The notes: a model not told the origin generated them from the sequence alone. 8,307 bases of DNA from Deltaproteobacteria bacterium RIFOXYA12_FULL_61_11 (GCA_001799195.1 MGSU01000185.1:1-8307); one strand, 5' to 3'; shown: positions 1 to 6,682, counted from the stretch's first letter. Numbers and translations are program-made.

Positions 1-1
1 G

Positions 2-664
2 GCCTATGTCGGCGACTACCTCAGGGAGGAGATCGCAGCCGAGGCAGTGGTAAGGAACATCCCCGCCTTCAGCCGCTTCCTCCACGTCGCCGCCCAGTGC
101 AATGCCAAGCAGATCAACCTCAGCAGGATTTCCAACGATGCCCAAGTGGCCAGGACCACCCTCTACGAATACTTCAGGATCCTCGAAGACACCTTGATCG
201 GTTCCTTCCTACCGGCGTGGGCCGAGAGCGAGAAGCGCAAGCCCATCAAAGGACCGAAATTCTACTTCTTCGATACCGGCGTGGTTCGCACCCTCCAGAA
301 ACGCGGGCGGATTGAGTTGGGCACTCCGGAGGCGGGCGAGCTGTTCGAGACCTTCCTCTGCCATGAACTTCGCTCCTATCTGCACTACGAGCAGCCCGTG
401 GACGGCAGCCTGCACTACTGGCGTTCCACGAGCGGCTTCGAGGTCGATTTCATTCTCGACAACGAGGTCGCCATCGAAACCAAGTTGTCGGCAACCATTG
501 GTCCGCGGGACCTCAAGGGCCTCAATGCGCTTCGGGAAGAGCAGAAGCTGCGCCGCTATCTGCTGGTCTGTCTCGAGCCGGTGCCGCGCACGGTGGACGG
601 CCTCGAAGTCCTGCCCTATCAAGTCTTCCTGGAACAGCTCTGGACGGGGCGTTTGTCGAGTTGA
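2..664 (+). CDS. DUF4143-type AAA ATPase, C-terminal part (5' end outside window)
   Basis: The frame is open from the left edge (first full codon at base 2) and ends in TGA at 662-664, so about 220 C-terminal residues are visible. The opening stretch reads YLREEI...VRNIPAFSRFL, typical of the segment that follows the AAA ATPase core in the ATPase/DUF4143 family. Next comes a winged-helix-like part (ISNDAQVARTTLYEYFRILED), in the usual place. The C-terminal half looks like the PD-(D/E)XK-like fold of DUF4143: YFFDTGVVR, then EVDF (bases 440-451) and the E-T-K triad (476-484), which match the expected acidic and ExK positions. The Walker motifs would lie upstream and are not visible. These proteins are common, often mobile or toxin-antitoxin-associated, and their role is poorly known. 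The family call is firm; no specific function is claimed. No gene follows closely on the same strand. Confidence 0.85.
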   Translation, partial: AYVGDYLREEIAAEAVVRNIPAFSRFLHVAAQCNAKQINLSRISNDAQVARTTLYEYFRILEDTLIGSFLPAWAESEKRKPIKGPKFYFFDTGVVRTLQKRGRIELGTPEAGELFETFLCHELRSYLHYEQPVDGSLHYWRSTSGFEVDFILDNEVAIETKLSATIGPRDLKGLNALREEQKLRRYLLVCLEPVPRTVDGLEVLPYQVFLEQLWTGRLSS

Positions 665-1167
665 GGCGTCGCGGAGCGCGAGGATCCACGGGGGCTTCAG
701 TAGTTTAGACAGAAGACCCCGCACGCCTCGGGTGCGGCGAGTTCGGCTGAAGAGGATCATCATTGCTGACCCCGGCCAGCGCCTTGAGGATCCTCCCCGA
801 AGGTGGTAGGTTCCCCAGCGATGCAACAAGGATTCCGACGCTTGGTGTCTTCAATCGTGCTTTTAACGGGGTGGGGTGACCGCGGTCATCAATCCACCGA
901 TCGTGCTTGGTATGATCGCAAAAAAATTCCATTACGGCAGGTAGTTTGGTCCGGCAAGATGATTTCGCTGATATCCTCAGCGCTCGTATCCCGCACTACA
1001 CCTTCCCTACCAACGGTGCTATTGCCTTTGTCTTTCGCCATCGTTGGAGACATGCTTTCTATTACGATTTTCGAGCCAATTATAACAATGTCGAAGGACG
1101 TATCGAACATGGTGATCTGTCGAAGCGGCTGCGGTGGTGCAGGAGTAGGTTTTCAAAAGCGTCCGAC

Positions 1168-1196
1168 TTGACACAGTGGGTCAATTCTGGTAGCGA
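1168..1196 (+). promoter_or_regulatory. Putative sigma70-type promoter with overlapping inverted repeat
   Basis: A perfect -35 box TTGACA lies at 1168-1173. After 17 bases comes TAGCGA at 1191-1196, a weak -10 box preceded by an extended -10 TG (1188-1189). The -35 box is also the left arm of an inverted repeat, TTGAC-N7-GTCAA (1168-1184), which could bind a dimeric regulator. It sits 31 bases upstream of the ATG at 1228. The -10 match is poor, so this is tentative. Confidence 0.35.
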
Positions 1197-1214
1197 GACG
1201 CCAAGCACCTTTCT

Positions 1215-1220
1215 GGGAGA
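1215..1220 (+). promoter_or_regulatory. Ribosome binding site deciding the start at 1228
   Basis: GGGAGA lies seven bases before the ATG at 1228. The reading frame is open upstream to 946, but this site, together with the signal peptide that begins at 1228, fixes the start there. Confidence 0.6.
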
Positions 1221-1227
1221 AATCGCT

Positions 1228-1605
1228 ATGCGACGCTGCCTTCTCGTACTCGTCCCTCTCCTCTTCGCAGCCACGGGGCAAGCCATGGAAGCCCCGACCT
1301 ACCTCTGCTCCGGTCTGGGCGGACACTACCATATGGCCCTGACCGAACGGGCCGAGGCCCTCGACGCTTACATCTTCGCGGTCAACGGGCCGGTACATCT
1401 TCCCATCGCCGACGGGAGTTGCGCCTTGGCCGACAAGGTCTATACCTGCGCCCTGAACCTGATCGGCACCGAGACGCCCTATGCCGCGACCGGTTTTGCG
1501 GACCCCGTGGAAACCGGGGTCACGACCTTCCCCGTGGAGCTGACCCTGCTCTACAACAACCCGGATGGTCGGAAGCTCGCGCTCACCTGTGTTGCGGTGG
1601 AATGA
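1228..1605 (+). CDS. Small exported protein with four cysteines, unknown function
   Basis: The gene encodes 125 residues. The N-terminus MRRCLLVLVPLLFAATGQA is a classic Sec signal peptide: two arginines, a hydrophobic core, and likely cleavage after Ala19. The mature protein of about 106 residues has cysteines at 27, 65, 74 and 121, which could form two disulfides in the periplasm. There is no lipobox, no further membrane segment and no motif I recognise. The start is chosen because GGGAGA lies seven bases upstream and the signal peptide begins here. An in-frame extension to 946 would bury the signal and has unconvincing composition. The gene stands alone, convergent with the potassium operon, whose last stop is 81 bases away. 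Exported location is well supported; the function is unknown. Confidence 0.8.
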   Translation: MRRCLLVLVPLLFAATGQAMEAPTYLCSGLGGHYHMALTERAEALDAYIFAVNGPVHLPIADGSCALADKVYTCALNLIGTETPYAATGFADPVETGVTTFPVELTLLYNNPDGRKLALTCVAVE

Positions 1606-1664
1606 CCTCGGTTCTCCTCCGCCTTCCCGTCCGATGCCTCCGGCAGGATAGTTCGAACGCCTCT

Positions 1665-1684
1665 GGCGCGAGCTTCTCGGCGCC
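1665..1684. terminator. Hairpin between convergent genes, possible two-way terminator
   Basis: GGCGCGAG (1665-1672) pairs with CTC(G)GCGCC (1676-1684) around a CTT loop. This gives eight pairs, mostly G-C, with one bulged G at 1679. It lies just downstream of the minus-strand channel gene stop (1687) and 60 bases after the plus-strand gene stop (1605), where a shared terminator would be expected. No clear T-tract follows on either strand, so it is not a canonical intrinsic terminator. Confidence 0.3.
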
Positions 1685-1686
1685 CC

Positions 1687-3054
1687 TCACACCGCGAGAT
1701 CGTTGTCCGGATAGGTAGCGCGAGGACGCTCGCAGAAGAAGGCCATCCCGAGCGTCAGCGGGCCGAGTCGGCCCAGGAACATCATGGCGATGAGGATGAC
1801 CTTGCCGAGCGGGGTGAGCGCCGACGTGATGCCCATGCTCAACCCGACCGTACCGAGGGCCGACGCCGCCTCGAACAGGTTGTCGAGGAACCCGGAGGCC
1901 TCGGTCAGTTGCAGGAGGAAGGTGCCGACGAACAGCGCGCCGAGGTACATACCCGCGCCGGCCACCGCGTTGAGCACCCGTTCCGACGGTATGGGCTGAT
2001 CCCAGAAGCGCACCTCGAGGCGGCCGTGCATGGCGCTGCGCATCACCCCCCAGATCGCGGTGAAGGTGGTCGTCTTCAGTCCGCCGCCGGTACCGGAGGG
2101 GGAGGCGCCGATGATCATGAACGCAAGCAGCAGGAAGAGCGAGGCCTTGGACAAGGCACCGATGGGCACGGTGTTGAAGCCGACCGTGGTCATGGCGGTC
2201 ATGGCCTGGAAGAACGCGGCCAGGACGCGACGATGGGGGGCCATGGTCTGGAAGGACGGTTCGATCAAGAACAGTACCACGGTGCCGAAGACGGCCATCC
2301 AGAGGGTTGCCAGGAGGATGATCCTGCTCGTCAGGGTGATCCGTTCCGTCTCCCCGGTAAAGGTCCGCCACAGGTCGGCGCAGACGATGAACCCGACCGC
2401 GCCGAGGTAGCTGAGCGTGCCGATGACCAGGTGTAGCCAGAAATCGTCGGTAAAGCCCTCGAAGCTTAGGTTATAGAGGCTGAAGCCCGCCGTGCAGAAG
2501 GCGGAAACGCTGTGGAAGACGGCCGACCACAGGGCCTCGGGGTCTCCGGCCCGCAGGAAGATCGGATACAGGGCCAGGGTTCCCAGGGTCTCGAAGACCA
2601 GGGTGAACTGGATGACCCGCCGGAGAAACACCGTGATGTCGAGGCTGGCCGGTAACGAGAACACGGTCTTGCCGATCTCGGTGCGGATAGGAGACAGGGA
2701 CCGGCTGCGCGCCAGGATGACGAAGGAGCCGAAGGTCATGTAGCCGATCCCGCCGACCTGGATCAGGGCGAGCACGACCAGTTCGCCGAAGAAGGAATAC
2801 GTGTCGGCCACGCTGAGCGGGCAGAGTCCCGTGGTCGAGACCGCAGACATGGCGATGAACAAGGTGTCCAAGGCACCGACCGCCTTGTCCAGGGCCCACG
2901 GCGACAGCAGGAGGATCCACCCGAGGACGACGTAGGAAGCATAGCCGTAGAGCGCCAGGGAGGCTGGATGGTACTGGGACAATCGGTTCATGGGGATGGA
3001 CCACCCAGCCCGAAGGAGACGCCCCAGTCGCGAGCAAGACTGTTGTTCCCCCAT
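1687..3054 (-). CDS. TrkH/KtrB-family potassium channel subunit, second copy
   Basis: This 455-residue integral membrane protein of the inner membrane belongs to the TrkH/KtrB potassium-transporter family (four M1-P-M2 repeats, one pore). All four pore-loop signatures are visible: AVSTTGL (filter glycine at residue 76), SAFCTAGF, AMTTVGF and ALGTVGL. The flexible gating loop of the third repeat appears as GASPSGTGGGLKTTT, and the family's C-terminal FLGRLGPLTLG is present. The length is closer to KtrB (about 450) than to E. coli TrkH (about 480). The ATG at 3054 is chosen because GGAGGGAG lies directly before it. An internal ATG at 2991 would begin right before the first membrane helix but has no ribosome site. 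Longer frames upstream run into the ktrA-like gene and are not real. It is the last gene of the operon, 17 bases after the regulator. The family call is firm; KtrB versus TrkH naming is less certain. Confidence 0.92.
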   Translation of the reverse strand: MGEQQSCSRLGRLLRAGWSIPMNRLSQYHPASLALYGYASYVVLGWILLLSPWALDKAVGALDTLFIAMSAVSTTGLCPLSVADTYSFFGELVVLALIQVGGIGYMTFGSFVILARSRSLSPIRTEIGKTVFSLPASLDITVFLRRVIQFTLVFETLGTLALYPIFLRAGDPEALWSAVFHSVSAFCTAGFSLYNLSFEGFTDDFWLHLVIGTLSYLGAVGFIVCADLWRTFTGETERITLTSRIILLATLWMAVFGTVVLFLIEPSFQTMAPHRRVLAAFFQAMTAMTTVGFNTVPIGALSKASLFLLLAFMIIGASPSGTGGGLKTTTFTAIWGVMRSAMHGRLEVRFWDQPIPSERVLNAVAGAGMYLGALFVGTFLLQLTEASGFLDNLFEAASALGTVGLSMGITSALTPLGKVILIAMMFLGRLGPLTLGMAFFCERPRATYPDNDLAV

Positions 3055-3055
3055 A

Positions 3056-3063
3056 CTCCCTCC
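3056..3063 (-). promoter_or_regulatory. Ribosome binding site of the second channel gene
   Basis: Read on the minus strand, GGAGGGAG lies one base before the ATG at 3054, with the GGAGG core four bases from it. It decides this start over the in-frame ATG at 2991 and over longer open frames upstream. Confidence 0.6.
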
Positions 3064-3071
3064 ACCGTGGT

Positions 3072-3758
3072 TCAACGTTGGCGTACCGTATCTTTTTTGG
3101 ACACGGCAAGGAGGTCCTGCTCCTTCCCGATCATCACCAGCACATCCGCGGTCCGTACGACGTACTCGGGGCCGGGCAGGAAGACGAAGGCCTGGCGGTC
3201 GGGCTGTTTGACCGCCAAGATGAACACGCCGTAGCGCTTGCGCAGTTGCAGCTCGGCCAGAGGCCGGTCGCCGAACTCGCAGGGAGCTTGGACGTCCACG
3301 ACTCGATAATCCTGTTCGAGCGGGACGAAATCGAGCAGGTTGGGATGGAGGATCTGCCGTGCTCGACGGTCCGCGGTCTCGCGTTCCGGGAAGATGATCT
3401 CGGTCGCCCCGACCGAGCGCAAGATGGTAGCGTGGTCGTCGTTCACTGCCTTGGCTCGGATGCAGCGCACGCCGATCTTCTGCAAGTGCAGGGTGCATAA
3501 GATACTGGCTTCCATCGTCTCGCCCATGCTGACCACGGTTTCATCGACCTCGGCGCCGACCACGGAGCGCAAGGCAGTATAATCCCGCGCGTCCAGGCAT
3601 ACCGCGCGTTGTACCTGTTCCGAAACCTGGTCGATCTTTTCCTGGTTGCGATCGATAGCCAGGACTTGGCACTGGCGAGACAACGCAACGGCCAGGTGCG
3701 TGCCGAACTGCCCCAGCCCGATGACGACGACCTGCAGTGGGTTGTGATGCAGTTTCAT
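3072..3758 (-). CDS. KtrA/TrkA-type RCK regulator of potassium uptake
   Basis: The protein has 228 residues, the usual size of KtrA (one RCK_N plus one RCK_C domain); E. coli TrkA is twice as long. Residues 10-19 read VVVIGLGQFG, the GxGxxG dinucleotide-binding turn (Gly14, Gly16, Gly19). Asp36 at the end of the second strand is the usual ribose-contacting acid. The Rossmann part runs to about residue 135 (FPERETADRRA), and the TrkA_C part follows to about 222. Such proteins form cytoplasmic octameric rings that bind ATP/ADP or NAD(H) and gate the KtrB/TrkH pore. The ATG overlaps the stop of the upstream channel gene as ATGA (3755-3758), so translation is probably coupled; GGGAGG lies 11 bases before the start. 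The next channel gene starts 17 bases downstream. The family call is firm; which channel it gates, or both, is not visible. Confidence 0.92.
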   Translation of the reverse strand: MKLHHNPLQVVVIGLGQFGTHLAVALSRQCQVLAIDRNQEKIDQVSEQVQRAVCLDARDYTALRSVVGAEVDETVVSMGETMEASILCTLHLQKIGVRCIRAKAVNDDHATILRSVGATEIIFPERETADRRARQILHPNLLDFVPLEQDYRVVDVQAPCEFGDRPLAELQLRKRYGVFILAVKQPDRQAFVFLPGPEYVVRTADVLVMIGKEQDLLAVSKKDTVRQR

Positions 3759-5110
3759 CCGATCATGAGCCTCCCTTCGGGAAAAGTGATCCTCTCCTTG
3801 AACCTGGGCAGCATCCACATGGCCAGGGTCAAGGGACCGAGCCTGCCCACGAACATGGTCGCCACGATCCACAAGCGACCGACGGTGCTCAGCTTCGGGG
3901 TCAACCCGGTAGACAGCCCGACCGTGCCGAACGCCGAAATCTGTTCGAAGACCAGGTCTTCCAGCCCGATACCCGGGCTTCGTTCGCTCAGCGCGAGGAC
4001 CAGCACACCGCAGGCGTTCCAAAGTCCGGCCAAGCTGAGCAGGAGGGTGATGCGTCGCACAACTTCTACGGAAATGGTCCGTCCGAGCAGCACGGTGTCC
4101 TTGCGGCCGAGCAGGATGCTGTGGAGCTGAGCTCCGAGGATGGCCAGCGTGGTCGTCTTCAAGCCGCCGGCGCAAGAACCGGGGCTGCCGCCCACGAGCA
4201 TCAGCATGATCAAAACCAACAGGGAAGCCAGGGGGAGATGGCCGATCTCTACGGTGTTGAAACCGGCCGTGCGTGCGGTGACGCTCTGGAACAAGGCCTG
4301 GCAGAAACGGTCGAGGGGATCCGTCAGGTCCGGGCTAATACCGCACAGCAGCAAGGCCAGGCAGCCGAAGGCAATGAGCAACCCTGAGACCAGGACGGCC
4401 ACCTTGCTGTGGAAACTGTACCTGCCCAGCGGTCCGTGCCCGCTCCCTGTACCTCCCGGCAGGTGCATCCAGCCTTCGAGCAGGACGGCATGGCCGATGC
4501 CCCCGAGGACGATCAGTCCGGTGATCGTCGCCAGCAAGGGTACATCGCGGCCGTACCCGAGGAGGTTGTCGCTGGCGAGCGAGAAGCCGGCGTTGCAGAA
4601 CGCGGAAACGGCATGGAAGACGGCGCTGCCGGCCGCCTCGAGCGGGCGGTGGTAGCGCAGGAGACAGGGGAATAAAAGCACGGCACCTATGCCCTCGAGG
4701 ACCAGGGACAAGCCGACGATGCGTCGGAGTGACAACGACAGTTCTCCGGCGAGGTTGCGCTGGAAGAAGACCTCGCCAAGGGTTTCCTGGGAGCGGAAGG
4801 AGAGGCGTCTGGCCGCGAACTGGGCGCCGATCGCTGCTACGGTCACGAGTCCCAGACCGCCGAGTTGGATGAGCACCAGGATGACGAGCTGGCCGAACGG
4901 TGTGAAGTCGGTGGCAGTGTCCACCACCACCAGCCCGGTGACGCACACCGCCGAGGTTGCGGTGAAGAGGGCCTCGAGCGGACCGACGGCGTCGCCGACC
5001 CGGGCGATAGGCAGTAGCAACGATGCGGTACCCACGAGGATCAGGGCGGCGAAACCGCTCACCAGGAGGGCTTGGGGAGAGCCAAACAACAAACGCAGCA
5101 GAACCTTCAC
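3755..5110 (-). CDS. TrkH/KtrB-family potassium channel subunit, first copy
   Basis: First gene of the potassium operon: 451 residues with eight expected membrane helices and four pore loops. The filter signatures are TSAVCVTGL (residues 52-60), SAFCNAGF, SVTARTAGF and AFGTVGL. The third-repeat gating loop GGSPGSCAGGLKTTT is very close to the KtrB consensus, and the protein ends with MFVGRLGPLTLAMW. The start is taken as GTG at 5110 because GGAGG lies four bases upstream and the product then opens MKVLLRLLFGSPQALL, as in typical KtrB. The frame is open to a TTG at 5176, but that start has no ribosome site and would add a 22-residue non-hydrophobic leader. The stop overlaps the ktrA-like ATG. 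The other channel gene of the operon is clearly divergent, so this is not a recent duplication. Potassium transport is firm; ion coupling is not determined by what I can see. Confidence 0.93.
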   Translation of the reverse strand: MKVLLRLLFGSPQALLVSGFAALILVGTASLLLPIARVGDAVGPLEALFTATSAVCVTGLVVVDTATDFTPFGQLVILVLIQLGGLGLVTVAAIGAQFAARRLSFRSQETLGEVFFQRNLAGELSLSLRRIVGLSLVLEGIGAVLLFPCLLRYHRPLEAAGSAVFHAVSAFCNAGFSLASDNLLGYGRDVPLLATITGLIVLGGIGHAVLLEGWMHLPGGTGSGHGPLGRYSFHSKVAVLVSGLLIAFGCLALLLCGISPDLTDPLDRFCQALFQSVTARTAGFNTVEIGHLPLASLLVLIMLMLVGGSPGSCAGGLKTTTLAILGAQLHSILLGRKDTVLLGRTISVEVVRRITLLLSLAGLWNACGVLVLALSERSPGIGLEDLVFEQISAFGTVGLSTGLTPKLSTVGRLWIVATMFVGRLGPLTLAMWMLPRFKERITFPEGRLMIG

Positions 5111-5306
5111 AATACCTCCGGCACCTCGGACCGCCGCGCCCCTATCAAGAGTTGTGCCGTCGGCTACTTCATTCAAATAAAAGGTATTTCAGGACGCTGC
5201 GCTCGCATCTCTGCGCGAGGATCATGCATCCTGCACGACCGGTCGTGGAATGTGCACGTGGATTTTTTCTCAGTCGATGTTCGTGAACGAGGGGTTTCGT
5301 GGGTTT
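5111..5306 (-). promoter_or_regulatory. Upstream control region of the potassium operon
   Basis: These 196 bases separate the lipoprotein gene from the potassium operon and must hold the operon promoter if it has its own. The GGAGG ribosome site for the GTG start lies at 5115-5119 (minus strand). A perfect 14-base palindrome sits at 5234-5247. The minus strand has an A/T-rich patch around 5176-5192 that could serve as a -10 region, but no convincing -35/-10 pair was found. A short inverted repeat CTCGC/GCGAG lies at 5202-5219. No gene is seen here. Confidence 0.4.
5234..5247. promoter_or_regulatory. Perfect 14-base palindrome, possible operator
   Basis: CACGACCGGTCGTG is a perfect palindrome without a central gap, lying about 124 bases upstream of the first channel gene. 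This is a typical position and size for a dimeric transcription factor site. The binding protein is unknown. With no loop it is a poor RNA hairpin, which favours a DNA-binding role. Confidence 0.4.
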
Positions 5307-6227
5307 TCAGAGGTCGTCATAGGTCGAAAGCTCGACGCCAAAGACAACCCGGTCCTGGCATTTTTCGAGTAACTTCGAGCTGCGCGGATGCTCGGTAAGG
5401 CTCCACAACATGTCGGTGGCTCGCTCATAGTAGAGGTCCTCCGAGCCATGCGGCCACCTGAAGCGCGTGGCACTTCCATTAGGCTCCGAGAGATTGTTTA
5501 GGTCGACACTTTTGGTTCTGACCAGTCTGGCAGTGGAGTTCTTATAGTCAGTTTGGCCGGTGATCGTGGACCAGATCACCCCATTGATCCGCATCGCTCC
5601 CTGACTGTAATACACAGGCCGCTTGAGTTTGAGGGTCGGGCTCGGGGTGTCGGCTGGCCAATAGCGATCCGGTTTTGCACTTGTGAACGCGCCATTGATG
5701 AAATGAAAGCCATGCACGAGAGGCGATGGAGATAATTCCCATTTGGTTACATATTGGCTGGTGATGAAGACCTTGTCCGAACCCGTTTCCTGCTCGGACG
5801 ATTGCAGGGAGATGGACGAGAATGGGTCGCCATGGTCGAACTGATATACGCCGATCTCGGGTATCACATAGCGGTGGCTGAAGGCGACGAGCTTGCCGTC
5901 GGCAGAAGTACCGATCCGGTCATCGATACTGCTGTCGGCCGTGAAGAGGTTGTTCAGATCGAAGATCCTGATGCCGACGTGCGTATCGACGACAAAGAGC
6001 AGGTTGCCGTCCGCCTCGATACCGCCCGCATGGATGGAAATCTGCTTGATCGTCACCGGGTCACCGGCGGCGATGGGCTTCTTTTCGTCCGAAGTCGAAA
6101 CAGGTTCTTGCCTGACAACCTTCACCAATTGCAGGTGCCCGTAAGGGATAACCGCGGCTTCTGGATCGGTGAAGTCCGCAATGCTCAGCCTGATCCCCGA
6201 TTGGTACTGTGCTTGGAATACCAGCAA
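5307..6227 (-). CDS. Beta-propeller-like lipoprotein, C-terminal part after frameshift
   Basis: This frame carries the C-terminal two thirds (about 296 codons) of the lipoprotein whose N-terminus lies in another frame to the right. It opens at a TTG (6227), but the first 11 residues are probably out-of-frame artefact; genuine sequence begins at about IRLSIADFTDPEA, near base 6195. Residues 66-91 of the frame (HAGGIEADGNLLFVVD...GIRIFDL) resemble an LVIVD/beta-propeller blade: small residues, then strand, VVD, G-(I/L)-RIFD. The rest is rich in strands and polar residues (SADGKLVAFSHRY), as in secreted propellers. There are no membrane segments. It ends in TGA at 5307-5309. With one base restored, the whole protein would have 458 residues. 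The function is unknown; the propeller call is moderate. Confidence 0.65.
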   Translation of the reverse strand: MLVFQAQYQSGIRLSIADFTDPEAAVIPYGHLQLVKVVRQEPVSTSDEKKPIAAGDPVTIKQISIHAGGIEADGNLLFVVDTHVGIRIFDLNNLFTADSSIDDRIGTSADGKLVAFSHRYVIPEIGVYQFDHGDPFSSISLQSSEQETGSDKVFITSQYVTKWELSPSPLVHGFHFINGAFTSAKPDRYWPADTPSPTLKLKRPVYYSQGAMRINGVIWSTITGQTDYKNSTARLVRTKSVDLNNLSEPNGSATRFRWPHGSEDLYYERATDMLWSLTEHPRSSKLLEKCQDRVVFGVELSTYDDL

Positions 6228-6682
6228 GCCAGAATCAAACGCCGGTCCTTGTCGCCAAAAACCAGCGGACGGCCGGGTGCGTTCGGGCTGATACCAGCGA
6301 TACCCTGGGGATAATATTTTTCATTGTCTCGATCGGTATCGTTCCAGACAAACCCCTGCGGGTTATGACTATCGGTGATATTAAAGGACCTGGCGCTTCG
6401 TATCTTCGTTGTCGCCTCGCGATTATACGTGAAGGTGCTCGTCTTCCCGTCCACCAGTGCGGTGGCATACTGTTGCTTCAGATTGGCCACGGCGATGGTT
6501 TCGTCGGTATATTCGAAAACAGCGTTGGTGGGGGCAGCGGAAAACTCAGGTTCTCCGTCATCGACGATTTCGTCAGTTTCTTCGGCAATTGCCCCAGTCT
6601 GATCGCTGTCCTCGAGTTCGTCGGAATCGTCCTGACAACCCAGCAGCACCACCACCAGTCCGAGCAGCGCGAGCTTCTTTAT
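6185..6682 (-). CDS. Beta-propeller-like lipoprotein, N-terminal part before frameshift
   Basis: From the codon at 6680-6682 the frame reads (M)KKLALLGLVVVLLGC: a lipoprotein signal peptide with lipobox LLGC and Cys16 as the lipidated residue. Gln follows at +2, which would send the protein to the outer membrane in a Gram-negative cell. A very acidic linker (QDDSDELEDSDQ...) leads to the folded part (NPQGFVWNDTDRDNEKYYPQG...PLVFGDKDRRLILACWYSK). The frame then meets a stop at 6185, shortly after the frameshift at 6195-6198. The first codon is ATA, not ATG/GTG/TTG, although GAGGAGG sits five bases before it. A GTG at 6655 is available, but it would cut off half of the signal peptide. There is no start codon in frame further upstream as far as about 6760. 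The gene follows the legumain fusion gene by 106 bases. Its function is unknown. Confidence 0.65.
   Translation of the reverse strand: MKKLALLGLVVVLLGCQDDSDELEDSDQTGAIAEETDEIVDDGEPEFSAAPTNAVFEYTDETIAVANLKQQYATALVDGKTSTFTYNREATTKIRSARSFNITDSHNPQGFVWNDTDRDNEKYYPQGIAGISPNAPGRPLVFGDKDRRLILACWYSKHSTNRGSG
6195..6198 (-). other. Probable one-base frameshift in the lipoprotein gene
   Basis: On the minus strand the run is CGGGGATC. With one more G the frame reads ...STNRG-IRLSIADFTDP..., joining both halves smoothly and giving a single frame of exactly 459 codons from 6682 to 5307. A lost base in a G run fits either a real mutation or a sequencing or assembly error. No heptamer typical of programmed -1 frameshifting is seen nearby. 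Confidence 0.65.

Larger units (their letters stand above)
665..1227. other. Non-coding stretch without a convincing gene
   Basis: This stretch of about 560 bases has no reading frame resembling a known protein. Its first part (665-900) is GC-rich, with a small hairpin at 719-737 (CCGCAC/GTGCGG, seven-base loop) and a perfect 12-base palindrome TGACCGCGGTCA at 877-888. From about 940 to 1110 the base composition is visibly richer in A and T than in the neighbouring genes. Several frames stay open there on both strands (for example 803-1171 plus and 889-1110 minus), but none has a good ribosome site or recognisable motifs. It could be a decayed gene remnant or simple regulatory spacer. The last 60 bases hold the promoter-like site of the next gene. 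Confidence 0.5.

Noticed and set aside
719-737. Hairpin as terminator of the DUF4143 ATPase gene
   Set aside because: There are only six pairs and no T-tract after it on the plus strand.
705-932. Minus-strand frame of 75 residues in the first spacer
   Set aside because: It has no ribosome site or known family. It may be part of a repeated intergenic sequence, but no second copy exists in this window to show that.
803-1171. Open frame of 122 residues on the plus strand
   Set aside because: There is no convincing ribosome site and no recognisable motifs, and it overlaps competing frames on both strands. It ends in low-complexity Gly/Cys sequence.
946-1227. Upstream extension of the small exported protein to 219 residues
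   Set aside because: It would place the signal peptide inside the protein. A good ribosome site and signal start lie at 1228, and the extension has different composition.
1501-1521. Inverted repeat GACCCCG...CGGGGTC
   Set aside because: It lies inside the coding region of the exported protein, where its codons fit the frame (DPVETGV), so it is probably chance.
3737-4387. Long plus-strand frames opposite the potassium operon
   Set aside because: They are antisense shadows of the channel and regulator genes, with Gln/Arg/Gly-rich composition typical of such shadows.
5111-5176. TTG start giving the first channel 22 extra residues
   Set aside because: There is no ribosome site before the TTG, and the GTG at 5110 has GGAGG and gives a typical KtrB N-terminus. 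The longer form is not fully excluded.
6256-6261. T run (GGTTTTTGG) as the frameshift site of the lipoprotein gene
   Set aside because: A shift there would replace the sensible FGDKDRRLILACWYSK stretch with an unconvincing one. The G run at 6195-6198 gives a smoother join, and no slippery heptamer is in register.
6235-6468. Minus-strand frame overlapping the lipoprotein N-terminus in a third frame
   Set aside because: It is rich in Arg and Pro, lacks a ribosome site and is explained as a shadow of the lipoprotein gene.
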